A stretch of 64,000 bases of DNA from a virus. The notes beneath the pieces were generated by a model. It made no database searches, was not told where the DNA came from, and was given only the letters and a program-made list of their open reading frames with translations. This document shows positions 1-6,779 of the stretch, piece after piece; the first letter of the stretch is position 1; every line of letters starts with the position of its first letter. Location: positions 1 to 64,000 of the IMG/VR virus record IMGVR_UViG_3300046507_000282; one strand, written 5' to 3'. The position numbers and the translations under genes are program-made.

Positions 1-96
1 ATATGCATTGAGCGCGTGCAGCGCCGCCGCGAAATGCGCATGGCAGAGATCGAGGACAAGCTGAAGCGTGACAGCAGGATGGGTAAGTGCCAATAA
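1..96 (+). CDS. C-terminal end of a truncated gene, unknown function
   Basis: An open frame enters from the left edge and stops at TAA (94-96). The visible 31 residues are highly charged (Arg, Glu, Lys rich) and probably helical. The next gene starts inside it at 87, a translational-coupling style overlap, which supports it being coding. The start and any domains lie outside the window. Confidence 0.5.
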   Translation: MCIERVQRRREMRMAEIEDKLKRDSRMGKCQ

Positions 97-314
97 CCAC
101 CGATGGGAGCATTTTGAATCTTCACCCCACACCCGAAGAACTGCGCGCCCTTCGCCGGGCCGCAGGCATCAGTCACTCGAAGGCCGCCGCGCTTGTCCAC
201 CTGGGCCACGGTAAGCGCTGGCACGAATACGAGGCTGGGTCTCGCAACATCGATAAGGCCCGTTTCGAGCTATTCCTGATTAAGACGGGCCAGCACCCCA
301 CCATCAAAGCCTAA
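87..314 (+). CDS. Small XRE-like helix-turn-helix protein
   Basis: This 75-residue protein starts with GTG, preceded by an AGGA Shine-Dalgarno. Residues 15-50 (TPEELRALRRAAGISHSKAA then WHEYEAGSR) have the spacing of an XRE/Cro-type helix-turn-helix, with the scaffold Trp-x-x-Tyr/Phe-Glu-x-Gly of that family. It is likely a small DNA-binding regulator. It converges on terL and the two stop codons overlap by 4 bp (311-314). The target is not known. Confidence 0.6.
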   Translation: MPITTDGSILNLHPTPEELRALRRAAGISHSKAAALVHLGHGKRWHEYEAGSRNIDKARFELFLIKTGQHPTIKA

Positions 315-2911
315 ACCTGTTCGAACATGTGGCATGCGTGCGCCGCTGGCATGACGATCACCTGCATTTCGTTGCAGTATTTGCGGTCGAAATCGAAGTG
401 AGCGCACCCGCCGCAGCGCTCCTCTGTGATTTGCTCCTTCTCCTGAATCAGCTTGTTCAGAATCGGGCTCTGCACCTGAGCGCTATCGCTAATCATAACC
501 TTGCCATCCCCTTCGTCAGCATCGGGAAACAGGAACGCCGTACCGCCGTGCGCGCGAGCCCACGCGACGTTCATCAACATGAAGGCGTAGGAGAAGTGGG
601 GGTCGATACCGACCTTCACCACTTTGCGCCGGAATTTCTTCTCTTCCTCGTCTTGCTCAACAATCAGCGCCGTTCGCGTGAAGTGCTTGAACACGCGTTC
701 GAGGATCGGCCCGAGTTGCTTCGTGCCGCGGATGCCGTTGTCTCCGTCGTCCGTCAGTTCCTGCAGCAATCCCTTCGGATCGGGGAACACGCATACGTGC
801 GCCGTGATGCGCGCGAGCGCCACCTGCATGCTCTTGTACTGGTCGAGCGTGACCGTGTAGCGGTCCTGCTCCTCTTCATCCGTCTTGCGCTCTGCCTTCG
901 TCGGCACGGCATCGCCCCAGCGCAGCGAAGCATCCTGGATGGTTGCGTAGCTCGCGAGAAACACGATGCCCTTGTGCCGGTTCGCGAAGCGGTGCGCATC
1001 GTTGTAATTCGGGAGGGTCTCACAGACGCAGACCTTCACGCCGTACTGCACGATCAGTTCCGAGCATCGCGCGAAGGGGTCGTCCGAATAGATTTCCTCT
1101 GCGTGGACGATTGCCATGTGGCCGCTAGCCAGCCGCTCGCAAATGATGATTACGTTGAACTTGCCCATTTGGTCGATACCGGCGAACGTGCCGCGCGCCC
1201 GGTCCTTCCACTCCACGCCGAGCCGCCGCCCCTCTTCCACGCACTCAGCGAGGATTTCAAGGTTGATCGGGATTTGCGTGGGGTCTGCATACGGCTTGCC
1301 GAGCTTCCGGTTATAGAAGTTCCGCATGTCTGCAGCGTTGTGATACGCCTCAATCATTTCGCGGGCGGAAATGGTCGGCGAAAGAGTCTGCGGAAAATGG
1401 ACGGATCGGTTGATGGCGTCCGGATTCTTCGCGATCCACTCGCCGCGCTGCGTGTCGTCAATCCAGCCGTCGCATTCCTTGCACTTGTAGCGATACTCGC
1501 CCGTGAGCCCGGCTTCGCGCTCGCGCTCATTCACGCGCAGCGCAGTCGGATCGTAGCCAATGCACGCCGGGAAGTTTTCATCTAGCACCTGCTTGACGAG
1601 GCAGTGCGGGCACTCCGTATGGAACTGGTATTGCTTCCCCTTTTTGAACCACCAGTGAATGTCGCCGTCGGGAAGGTTCGCGGTCGAGCCCATCAGCGTG
1701 TACTTCATTTTCGACGCCGACATACGCTCGCGGACCTTCTCCATGTCCGCGATCACCATTTCCTGCACTTCGTCAAAGCTAACCACGTCCATCGGATTCG
1801 ATTCCGTGGCCGTCTTGCCCGATGTCCAGAGGAAGTGATACCGCGATTCGCCGATGTTCCGCGTGAGCACGTTGCCGTCGCCGGTAACGCCGGATTCGGC
1901 GAGGCCCTCTTTCATCAGCCGGCGCACGGCGGGGATGGTCCGAACAATCGCCATGAAGCGGTGCGTTGACTTGCCCGCGGCGAGCATTTGCGACGGCATG
2001 AACATGCCGATCTTGGACGACGGGAAGCGCAGACCCAGGTAGATCATGGCGAGCATTTCCATGACCGTGAAACCCACCTGCGTACACTTCATGATGATAT
2101 CGACGCGCTGGTAGGCGTCTTTGACCGTGTGCGGAATCAGGTCGTAAATGAAGTGCATCGCCGGGCGATCATCCAGGCGGAACGGGTAGCCGTCCACGCG
2201 CAGCCCCTCGCGCGACAGGCGCTCACACCACTCGCGAAAGGTTTCGTCCGGGCCGATGATCTGCTGGCCGGGCGTCAGGTCAATCGGCGCATCCACGAAC
2301 TCGCCGAGGCGCTCTTGCCGGAACGTGTCGAGCGACATGTTCGCGCGGTCGAACTCGATAGCCGCGCGGTCGGCGTGTGGGTTACCTTCGCTCTTGAGTT
2401 GGAATGTCTCCCAGTCGCGTCCTGCGCCCCTGTACAGGGCCGCGAACGGCCCGCGCAGGCCCATGGGCTTACCGAAGTACCAAACCCGCCCATGGCGGTT
2501 TAAATGGACGCTCTCATGGAATTCCTGCACCCGGTCGATCTTGTGCGCGTCGTCCACGACGATAAGGTGGAACTCGTCGTAAATCGGTTCGGGCTTGTCG
2601 CGCGGAATGAACTTGATCGAGCCGCCGTTCACCAGGTCCCAGCGCATGTGCTCAGGACGGTTGATAAGCAGCGGGCGGATGACGCGCAGCAGCGCGGCCT
2701 TCATACGCTCCACGTCGTCGTCAGTGGGCACGACGAGCGCCGTCCTGAAGCCGTTGAGCGCGCCGAAGTGGGAAATCAGTAGGGTAACGAGCGCGAGCGT
2801 CGTCTTGCCTGAGTCGTTTCCGCCATGGACCAAGTTAAAGCGCGCAGTGCTGGCAAATGCCTGCGACTGCGCGCCGAAGAGAAGTGGAAGCCTGATTTCG
2901 TGCTGCTGCAC
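311..2911 (-). CDS. terL: Terminase large subunit, GpA-type, with an extra N-terminal ATPase domain
   Basis: This 866-residue packaging motor starts with GTG. The C-terminal 600 residues look like the GpA family: a deviant P-loop CTQVGFT (276-282), Walker B VVSFDEVQ (376-383), a zinc ribbon (C434/C437, C477/C480), and a nuclease region starting around GIDQMGK (579-585). Unusually, residues 1-210 form a second complete terminase-type ATPase: Walker A GGNDSGKTT (30-38), Walker B LIVVDDAHK (116-124), and the coupling-like segments GKPMGLRGPF and FRQERLGEFVD. Ordinary GpA proteins are about 600-700 residues, so the length fits a fusion. The acidic Cys-rich C-terminal tail (CGGCAHFDFDRKYC) may bind metal. 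terS is 24 kb away. Confidence 0.88.
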   Translation of the reverse strand: MQQHEIRLPLLFGAQSQAFASTARFNLVHGGNDSGKTTLALVTLLISHFGALNGFRTALVVPTDDDVERMKAALLRVIRPLLINRPEHMRWDLVNGGSIKFIPRDKPEPIYDEFHLIVVDDAHKIDRVQEFHESVHLNRHGRVWYFGKPMGLRGPFAALYRGAGRDWETFQLKSEGNPHADRAAIEFDRANMSLDTFRQERLGEFVDAPIDLTPGQQIIGPDETFREWCERLSREGLRVDGYPFRLDDRPAMHFIYDLIPHTVKDAYQRVDIIMKCTQVGFTVMEMLAMIYLGLRFPSSKIGMFMPSQMLAAGKSTHRFMAIVRTIPAVRRLMKEGLAESGVTGDGNVLTRNIGESRYHFLWTSGKTATESNPMDVVSFDEVQEMVIADMEKVRERMSASKMKYTLMGSTANLPDGDIHWWFKKGKQYQFHTECPHCLVKQVLDENFPACIGYDPTALRVNEREREAGLTGEYRYKCKECDGWIDDTQRGEWIAKNPDAINRSVHFPQTLSPTISAREMIEAYHNAADMRNFYNRKLGKPYADPTQIPINLEILAECVEEGRRLGVEWKDRARGTFAGIDQMGKFNVIIICERLASGHMAIVHAEEIYSDDPFARCSELIVQYGVKVCVCETLPNYNDAHRFANRHKGIVFLASYATIQDASLRWGDAVPTKAERKTDEEEQDRYTVTLDQYKSMQVALARITAHVCVFPDPKGLLQELTDDGDNGIRGTKQLGPILERVFKHFTRTALIVEQDEEEKKFRRKVVKVGIDPHFSYAFMLMNVAWARAHGGTAFLFPDADEGDGKVMISDSAQVQSPILNKLIQEKEQITEERCGGCAHFDFDRKYCNEMQVIVMPAAHACHMFEQV

Positions 2912-2912
2912 T

Positions 2913-2961
2913 GTGACGCCTCAAAAATCGTTGAGCTACATGCGATTTATGCTGGCGTCAC
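2913..2961 (-). promoter_or_regulatory. terL leader: GTGACGCC motif and inverted repeat over the ribosome-binding site
   Basis: Read on -, GTGACGCC (2961-2954) is matched by GGCGTCAC (2920-2913) directly before the GTG start. Inside lies a second pair, AAATCG/CGATTT. The Shine-Dalgarno GAGG overlaps the 3' arm, so a folded leader would hide it. The same motif precedes seven other - strand genes. Whether it is a promoter, a binding site or an RNA element is not established. Confidence 0.45.
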
Positions 2962-2966
2962 GACGG

Positions 2967-3200
2967 CTAATCGACGTTCTGTTGCGTTTCGTTGACCCAT
3001 GCGGATTCGGTCGCAACCAGCCATGCGGTTCCGACTTCGACGTACGTGTAGGTTTTGACACGGACGATAGCGCCCTGCTCGATGCACGTATCGGTCAGGC
3101 GATTGCCGTTCGTGTCGTAGGTGTATGCATGCGGCAGGGCGGCCGGCTCGAACGGCTTGCCCAGGTTGTCCTTGACGACGACGCGCATCGGTGCGGCCAT
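2967..3200 (-). CDS. Hypothetical 77-residue protein
   Basis: No family is recognised. The protein is predicted to be mostly beta (VRVKTYTYVEVGTAWLVAT), with no signal peptide or membrane segment. An AAAAGGA ribosome-binding site precedes ATG at 3200. It lies between a transcription terminator (3261-3286) and terL, so it probably begins the terL transcript. Confidence 0.6.
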   Translation of the reverse strand: MAAPMRVVVKDNLGKPFEPAALPHAYTYDTNGNRLTDTCIEQGAIVRVKTYTYVEVGTAWLVATESAWVNETQQNVD

Positions 3201-3242
3201 GGCTATTCCTTTTGGAAGTGGTGTATGGATGCCATGATCGTC

Positions 3243-3252
3243 ACGTCACGAA
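3243..3252 (-). promoter_or_regulatory. Copy of the TTCGTGACG leader motif
   Basis: On -, TTCGTGACGTGACGATC lies just downstream of the terminator at 3261-3286 and 43 nt before the start of the next gene. The core TTCGTGACG matches the other copies but the following CCA is replaced by TGA. Confidence 0.35.
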
Positions 3253-3260
3253 CGCAATAG

Positions 3261-3286
3261 AAAAAGCCCGCGCGAGGCGGGCTTTA
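3261..3286 (-). terminator. Rho-independent terminator (-)
   Basis: On -, the hairpin GCCCGC...GCGGGC is followed by a T run. It sits just downstream of the secreted-protein gene at 3312-3662 and would separate it from the next - strand genes. Confidence 0.75.
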
Positions 3287-3311
3287 TTGGGCTGAAAGTA
3301 GCGTTGCTGGG

Positions 3312-3662
3312 TCAGTTCATTGCGTGGGCGATTATTCCGTTCGCCACTTGCTCTGCGCACTTGTCCATGTCTACCTTTTCGCCGACCGTGGCAGCCGCCG
3401 ACAACTGGCAGATTTTCCTGGCCTGAGCGACGATCTGCGCCTTGGCGTCGTCCATTTGCGCAACTGCTTGCGCGGGATGCGGATCGCTAGACAGCGGGCG
3501 ATTCTGTTCATGTCCGTAGACAAGAATGTCAGTGTCAACCGTAGAGGCTTGCGACTGCGCCACGGCATCCGGCGAGTACGTTGCTCGCTCGGCTCGCTGC
3601 GCACCATACGCTAGGGCGAAAACAGCCAAGGCGGCGATTGATACGGCGATTGCTTTTTTCAT
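3312..3662 (-). CDS. Small exported protein of unknown function
   Basis: This 116-residue protein has an N-terminal signal peptide (MKK then a hydrophobic AIAVSIAALAVFALAYGA core). The mature part is Ala/Gln rich, helical, and has two cysteines near the C-terminus (KICQLSA and MDKCAEQ) that could form a periplasmic disulfide. It has its own promoter (3695-3723) and terminator (3261-3286), so it is probably monocistronic. Exported single-gene units in temperate phages are often lysogenic-conversion genes. That role is inference only. Confidence 0.7.
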   Translation of the reverse strand: MKKAIAVSIAALAVFALAYGAQRAERATYSPDAVAQSQASTVDTDILVYGHEQNRPLSSDPHPAQAVAQMDDAKAQIVAQARKICQLSAAATVGEKVDMDKCAEQVANGIIAHAMN

Positions 3663-3694
3663 GACTGGGGTCCCTCGCTGGTTTTAGTGCGAGC

Positions 3695-3723
3695 ATTGTA
3701 TTTTGCTCGAAAAGCGGGCGCAA
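3695..3723 (-). promoter_or_regulatory. Sigma70 promoter for the exported-protein gene
   Basis: On -, TTGCGC, a 17-nt spacer and TACAAT. The spacer ends CGAGCAAAA, a degenerate version of the GCAGAA half-site found upstream of other -10 boxes in this window. Confidence 0.6.
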
Positions 3724-3771
3724 GATAATCGTTGCACCGTCAATTTCTTTGTGCCGAGCAGATATGTCAAT

Positions 3772-3800
3772 AAAAAAGGGGCGGCTTTGGGGCCGCCCCA
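3772..3800 (-). terminator. Rho-independent terminator (-)
   Basis: On -, GGGGCGGC and GCCGCCCC form a hairpin followed by TTTTTT. It ends the run of small genes 5127 to 3836. Confidence 0.8.
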
Positions 3801-3835
3801 AACACACGCGCTAGACGGGGGACCGCCCGCGCCCT

Positions 3836-4018
3836 TTACAACGCTGTCAGTTTGATGGAGCGATTCAGTTCCTGCAGGTATTGCAGGATCGGGACCGCTT
3901 CATATTTCGGCTTCGGGGCGGACACCGCGCGTTCGTTGAACGTCTCACAGATGACGCGCCCCGTCTCTTTCTCGCGGATGACCCATGAGGCCGTCCGCGA
4001 CAGGCTTTGCGTGAACAT
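3836..4018 (-). CDS. Hypothetical 60-residue protein
   Basis: A short protein with a beta-rich N-terminal half (SWVIREKETGRVICETF) that resembles small phage proteins of unknown role. Its start overlaps the stop of the upstream gene at 4018, suggesting coupled translation. It is the last gene before the terminator at 3772-3800. Confidence 0.6.
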   Translation of the reverse strand: MFTQSLSRTASWVIREKETGRVICETFNERAVSAPKPKYEAVPILQYLQELNRSIKLTAL

Positions 4019-4239
4019 CAGCGCGCCAGAGTCAGTTCGTACAGCATCCCCTTTTCAATCGACATATCGACCGTGCCAGTGCGCCCGGGAAAGCACGCGA
4101 TGGAGCAGATGAAGTCGAAGGGGCCTTTGTACGCCAGCAACTGGACAATCGGCTGATCGCCGAACCAGGTGCGCACAACATCGCCCACCTTCAGTTCGGG
4201 ACCGAGCTTCCGGGCCACGATTGGGCTTTTCTCGCTCAT
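4018..4239 (-). CDS. Hypothetical 73-residue protein
   Basis: No family recognised. The centre (LKVGDVVRTWFGDQPIVQLL) suggests a small beta-barrel fold such as SH3-like or KOW-like, followed by an acidic end. It overlaps both neighbours by a few bases within a tight - strand operon. Confidence 0.6.
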   Translation of the reverse strand: MSEKSPIVARKLGPELKVGDVVRTWFGDQPIVQLLAYKGPFDFICSIACFPGRTGTVDMSIEKGMLYELTLAR

Positions 4240-4631
4240 GCGCCCCTCTGCTTGACGTAGGCAAGCGCCTGTTGAGCTATTGCGCGGGCCGCTGACAACT
4301 CATGTTCCTTGTACGCAATGCACGCGGCCATGAGGTACTTCGACTGCAACGAGTCTCCATGCACGTCGATATCGCCAGCGGCCTCCATGATGGCCTTCAC
4401 CGCCGCCTGATCTTCCTTGCTGAAGTCGTGGCCGATCCACTCCTGCGCCTCGCCACTGCCATCGCCGTAGGAATGGACGCCGGTACGCGAATCGTAGAAT
4501 CCGACATCGGCGCGTAGTTCCGCGCTATAGGTGAAATCGCGGAACACGTACACGCCGGGATGCGGCTCGGTCACGATGGCCGTCACGTTGCCGTTTGCGA
4601 CTACGCGCGCCTTTGCTTGATTCAGGTTCAC
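4236..4631 (-). CDS. Hypothetical 131-residue protein
   Basis: GTG start. The N-terminal half is beta-rich (TAIVTEPHPGVYVFRDF) and the C-terminal half is helical (LMAACIAYKEHELSAARAIA). No catalytic signature is visible. It follows the 42-codon gene at 4634-4762 and overlaps the next gene. Confidence 0.6.
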   Translation of the reverse strand: MNLNQAKARVVANGNVTAIVTEPHPGVYVFRDFTYSAELRADVGFYDSRTGVHSYGDGSGEAQEWIGHDFSKEDQAAVKAIMEAAGDIDVHGDSLQSKYLMAACIAYKEHELSAARAIAQQALAYVKQRGA

Positions 4632-4633
4632 TG

Positions 4634-4762
4634 TCAGTCATCCTCGCAGTAGAAATCGACCGCCAGGCTGTATTGGGGGTCTAGGATGCGCACGACACTC
4701 CCGAAGTCATCGGTTGTTTGCCGTGCGAGCCAGAGCGCCGTGAAAAACAGGTCGCTCGGCAT
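4634..4762 (-). CDS. Small 42-residue hypothetical protein
   Basis: A short frame starting ATG at 4762, two bases after the stop of the upstream gene. It ends TGA two bases before the GTG of the next gene, so it exactly fills the gap. The protein (MPSDLFFTALWLARQTTDDF...) is acidic at its end. Tight packing is the main support. Confidence 0.5.
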   Translation of the reverse strand: MPSDLFFTALWLARQTTDDFGSVVRILDPQYSLAVDFYCEDD

Positions 4763-4764
4763 GT

Positions 4765-5127
4765 TCAGCGCTGCGGGTGCTTGCGGAAGCCGTGGCGCGG
4801 ACGCGTGCCGTACGCCGGGACCTCCTGCAACTCCTCCATGACGTGCCAGACTTGCATGTAGGCGTCGTGCAGGTGGCGATCCTTCGTGCTGCCCTTGAAG
4901 TTCGTATAGTCGATTTGCATCAGCGATGCGGCGATCACCTGGCCCGCGATGTCGCGGCGGATGAAGGCACGGAACTGATAATCTCGGCCCGGAATCGTGG
5001 TCACTTCGACCGACGGTCCGAACACGGCTTCGAGGTCGCCGTGACGACGGGCGCGAACCATCAGAACGGTATCGTCGCGGTCGCTGTTGACGATGGACAG
5101 GAAGGCGTTATTAAGCATGATCCACAT
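4765..5127 (-). CDS. Hypothetical 120-residue phage protein
   Basis: The start is placed at ATG 5127 (MWIMLNNAFLSIV), eight bases after GAGGA, rather than at an upstream TTG that lies inside the Shine-Dalgarno. The layout (hydrophobic start, acidic DDTVLMVRARRHGDLEAVF, later DYQFRAFIRRDIAGQVIA) resembles a small protein common in temperate phages of proteobacteria, with no known function. Confidence 0.7.
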   Translation of the reverse strand: MWIMLNNAFLSIVNSDRDDTVLMVRARRHGDLEAVFGPSVEVTTIPGRDYQFRAFIRRDIAGQVIAASLMQIDYTNFKGSTKDRHLHDAYMQVWHVMEELQEVPAYGTRPRHGFRKHPQR

Positions 5128-5152
5128 GGTAGGAGTCCTCAAAAAGTTAGGC

Positions 5153-5314
5153 TTATTTTTTATCGCGGTTGATGCGGCAGATGTATTCCCGGTCGTCCTT
5201 GCTCAGTTCAATGGGCTTGACGGGACGGAGCACCAGGCGCACCACCACGAAAACGGTCAGAAGAAACAGGTCACACGCGAGGAACAGCAGAAACAGAATC
5301 GTGTTGTTGTCCAT
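5153..5314 (-). CDS. Small single-span membrane protein
   Basis: A 53-residue protein starting ATG at 5314 after GGGGGAG. Residues 5-30 are strongly hydrophobic (TILFLLFLACDLFLLTVFVV), followed by a charged tail (KPIELSKDDREYICRINRDK). It is probably an inner-membrane protein. The promoter with a repressor-like half-site is 35 bases upstream. Confidence 0.65.
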   Translation of the reverse strand: MDNNTILFLLFLACDLFLLTVFVVVRLVLRPVKPIELSKDDREYICRINRDKK

Positions 5315-5348
5315 CGCTCCCCCGTGTGTTGTTTCGTTCAGTGAGGCT

Positions 5349-5377
5349 ATTGTATTCTGCCTTTCTGGAAGAATCAA
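5349..5377 (-). promoter_or_regulatory. Sigma70 promoter with operator-like spacer
   Basis: On -, TTGATT, a 17-nt spacer and TACAAT. The spacer contains TTCTTC-N7-GCAGAA, the same arrangement as the promoter at 47249-47277. It drives the small-gene run from 5314 down to 3836. Confidence 0.7.
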
Positions 5378-5425
5378 TAGCCTTTGTGCTTTTTGCGCAG
5401 ATTTATTTTCGAGCGAAAACGGCGG

Positions 5426-6118
5426 TTAGAACAGATTGGTGCGATACGTGGCCATCAGCACCTGCGCGCCTGTTGCGAGCCCCGGCGTGCCGGTACTCCA
5501 ATCGGGGCGAATCTGATAGTAGCGATACGACAGCGAGAGATTGCCGCGCGATACGTTCGCGCCAGCGACGTAGCCGAACTGTGCCTTGGGATCGTGCTTG
5601 AAATGGTCCCAGTTATTCCCCAGGTCATACAGCGACTCGTGCCACGTCTGCCAATACACCCACGCGCCACCTTCAACGCCGAACCGGAAGCCGCGCCACG
5701 TATAGCCCACGTCGAGCGTCAGGGGCACGCCTTGCGTATGGCCCTGACCATTGAACGGGCTGTAACGCTCGCCAGCGGGCATGTTATGCACCGTGTGCGT
5801 CACAGGGTTGTAGTTGGCATCAGGCACGCCGTCAACGCTGGCCGTGTACGTGCCGAGATAGACGTAATCTGAGTGATAGCGAACATCGACGTTGCCACGT
5901 TGATAGAGCTTGCCCGTGAAGCCCGCCATCAGCGCCGGGCTGTTCAGATGCTCCTGATTGTTCTTCGCACCCTCTTGAATCCATGTGCCGTCGCCCATGT
6001 CGCTAACATGGCTTGCGCCGATACCGGCCTCTAGCTGAAACCAGCTTTCTGCATTTGCATGCGTTGCTTGCATTGCCATTGCTGAAACGAAAACACCAGC
6101 GATAACTGCCTTCATCAT
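5426..6118 (-). CDS. Outer-membrane beta-barrel protein
   Basis: This 230-residue protein has a clear signal peptide (MMKAVIAGVFVSAMAMQATHANA, cleavage near residue 23). Alternating amphipathic strands follow (GNVDVRYHSDYVYLGTY, PLTLDVGYTWRGFRFGVEGG), and it ends in Phe (ATYRTNLF), the usual outer-membrane assembly signal. It likely forms an 8-10-strand barrel. Phage-encoded barrels such as lambda Lom alter the host surface. Blocking superinfection or changing adherence is possible but not shown. It has its own operator-bearing promoter at 6154-6182. Confidence 0.8.
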   Translation of the reverse strand: MMKAVIAGVFVSAMAMQATHANAESWFQLEAGIGASHVSDMGDGTWIQEGAKNNQEHLNSPALMAGFTGKLYQRGNVDVRYHSDYVYLGTYTASVDGVPDANYNPVTHTVHNMPAGERYSPFNGQGHTQGVPLTLDVGYTWRGFRFGVEGGAWVYWQTWHESLYDLGNNWDHFKHDPKAQFGYVAGANVSRGNLSLSYRYYQIRPDWSTGTPGLATGAQVLMATYRTNLF

Positions 6119-6153
6119 TGCTGCCAGCCCTCTTGTCTGTTGAAAGTGAGGCT

Positions 6154-6182
6154 AGTTTATTCTGCTCGATACGCAGATGCAA
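6154..6182 (-). promoter_or_regulatory. Sigma70 promoter with TCTGC-N7-GCAGA operator
   Basis: On -, TTGCAT, 17 nt, TAAACT, with a near-perfect TCTGCGTATCGAGCAGA dyad in the spacer region. It belongs to the dispersed operator family and drives the outer-membrane barrel gene. Confidence 0.75.
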
Positions 6183-6209
6183 GCACTTTCTTCGCAGAAG
6201 GAAGATTTG

Positions 6210-6779
6210 TTACAGGGGCCGCAGGATGGTCCCGAACTGGCGGAAGTGCTCGGCGAACCGGCCAACGTCGCTATTCGTCGTGAAGTAGAGAAACGCCTGC
6301 CCGCGCGTGTTGGCGCGCTCGGCTTTGCCGTCCGTGTTGTAGAACTGGATGCGATGGTCAGTGAAGCAGATCGCGGATGCCTGAGCGGACAGTGCGCGGA
6401 ACATGCGGGTTTCCGTGGCGTTGTTCACCAGGACGATGCCGCGCTTGAACCGCTCGTAATCGAAGGCTTCCAGAAAGCGCGTGGCCGCATCGAGCGCAGG
6501 AGCGCCGGAATACGGCGGGTTCATCCAGCAGGAACCCACCTTCGGCCACGACACGCCGCGCGTCGGGTTCGGGTTGTCGAGCGTGCAGTACACGTCGGCG
6601 CACACGATCTGCTGCGCGTCGTCGCTGCTGTACGGGTCGAATCCGATTCCGCCGAGCACGGCGCGGGCCGCCTCGATGTACTTTGGCGGCGTGAACCACG
6701 CATCGGAATCGAGCCTCTTCGCGCCCGGCGAGCTACCCACGTAGCCGAGCGCGGCAGGGTTATCGGCGCGGCGCATCAT
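6210..6779 (-). CDS. dam: Phage DNA N6-adenine methyltransferase, Dam family
   Basis: 189 residues matching the phage Dam family (PF05869-type): WFTPPKYIEAARAVLGGI near the N-terminus, FDPYSSDDA, the catalytic NPPY at 87-90, then RGIVLVNNATETRMF and ICFTDHRIQFY. It transfers a methyl group from S-adenosylmethionine to adenine in DNA and probably protects phage DNA from restriction. It overlaps the stop of the upstream Nudix/kinase-like gene by 4 bp and shares its transcript. The target sequence cannot be read from the protein. Confidence 0.88.
   Translation of the reverse strand: MMRRADNPAALGYVGSSPGAKRLDSDAWFTPPKYIEAARAVLGGIGFDPYSSDDAQQIVCADVYCTLDNPNPTRGVSWPKVGSCWMNPPYSGAPALDAATRFLEAFDYERFKRGIVLVNNATETRMFRALSAQASAICFTDHRIQFYNTDGKAERANTRGQAFLYFTTNSDVGRFAEHFRQFGTILRPL

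Noticed and set aside
329-1585. 418-codon + strand open frame opposite terL
   Set aside because: It is the reverse shadow of terL, is Arg/Val/His rich, and has no start context or domain.
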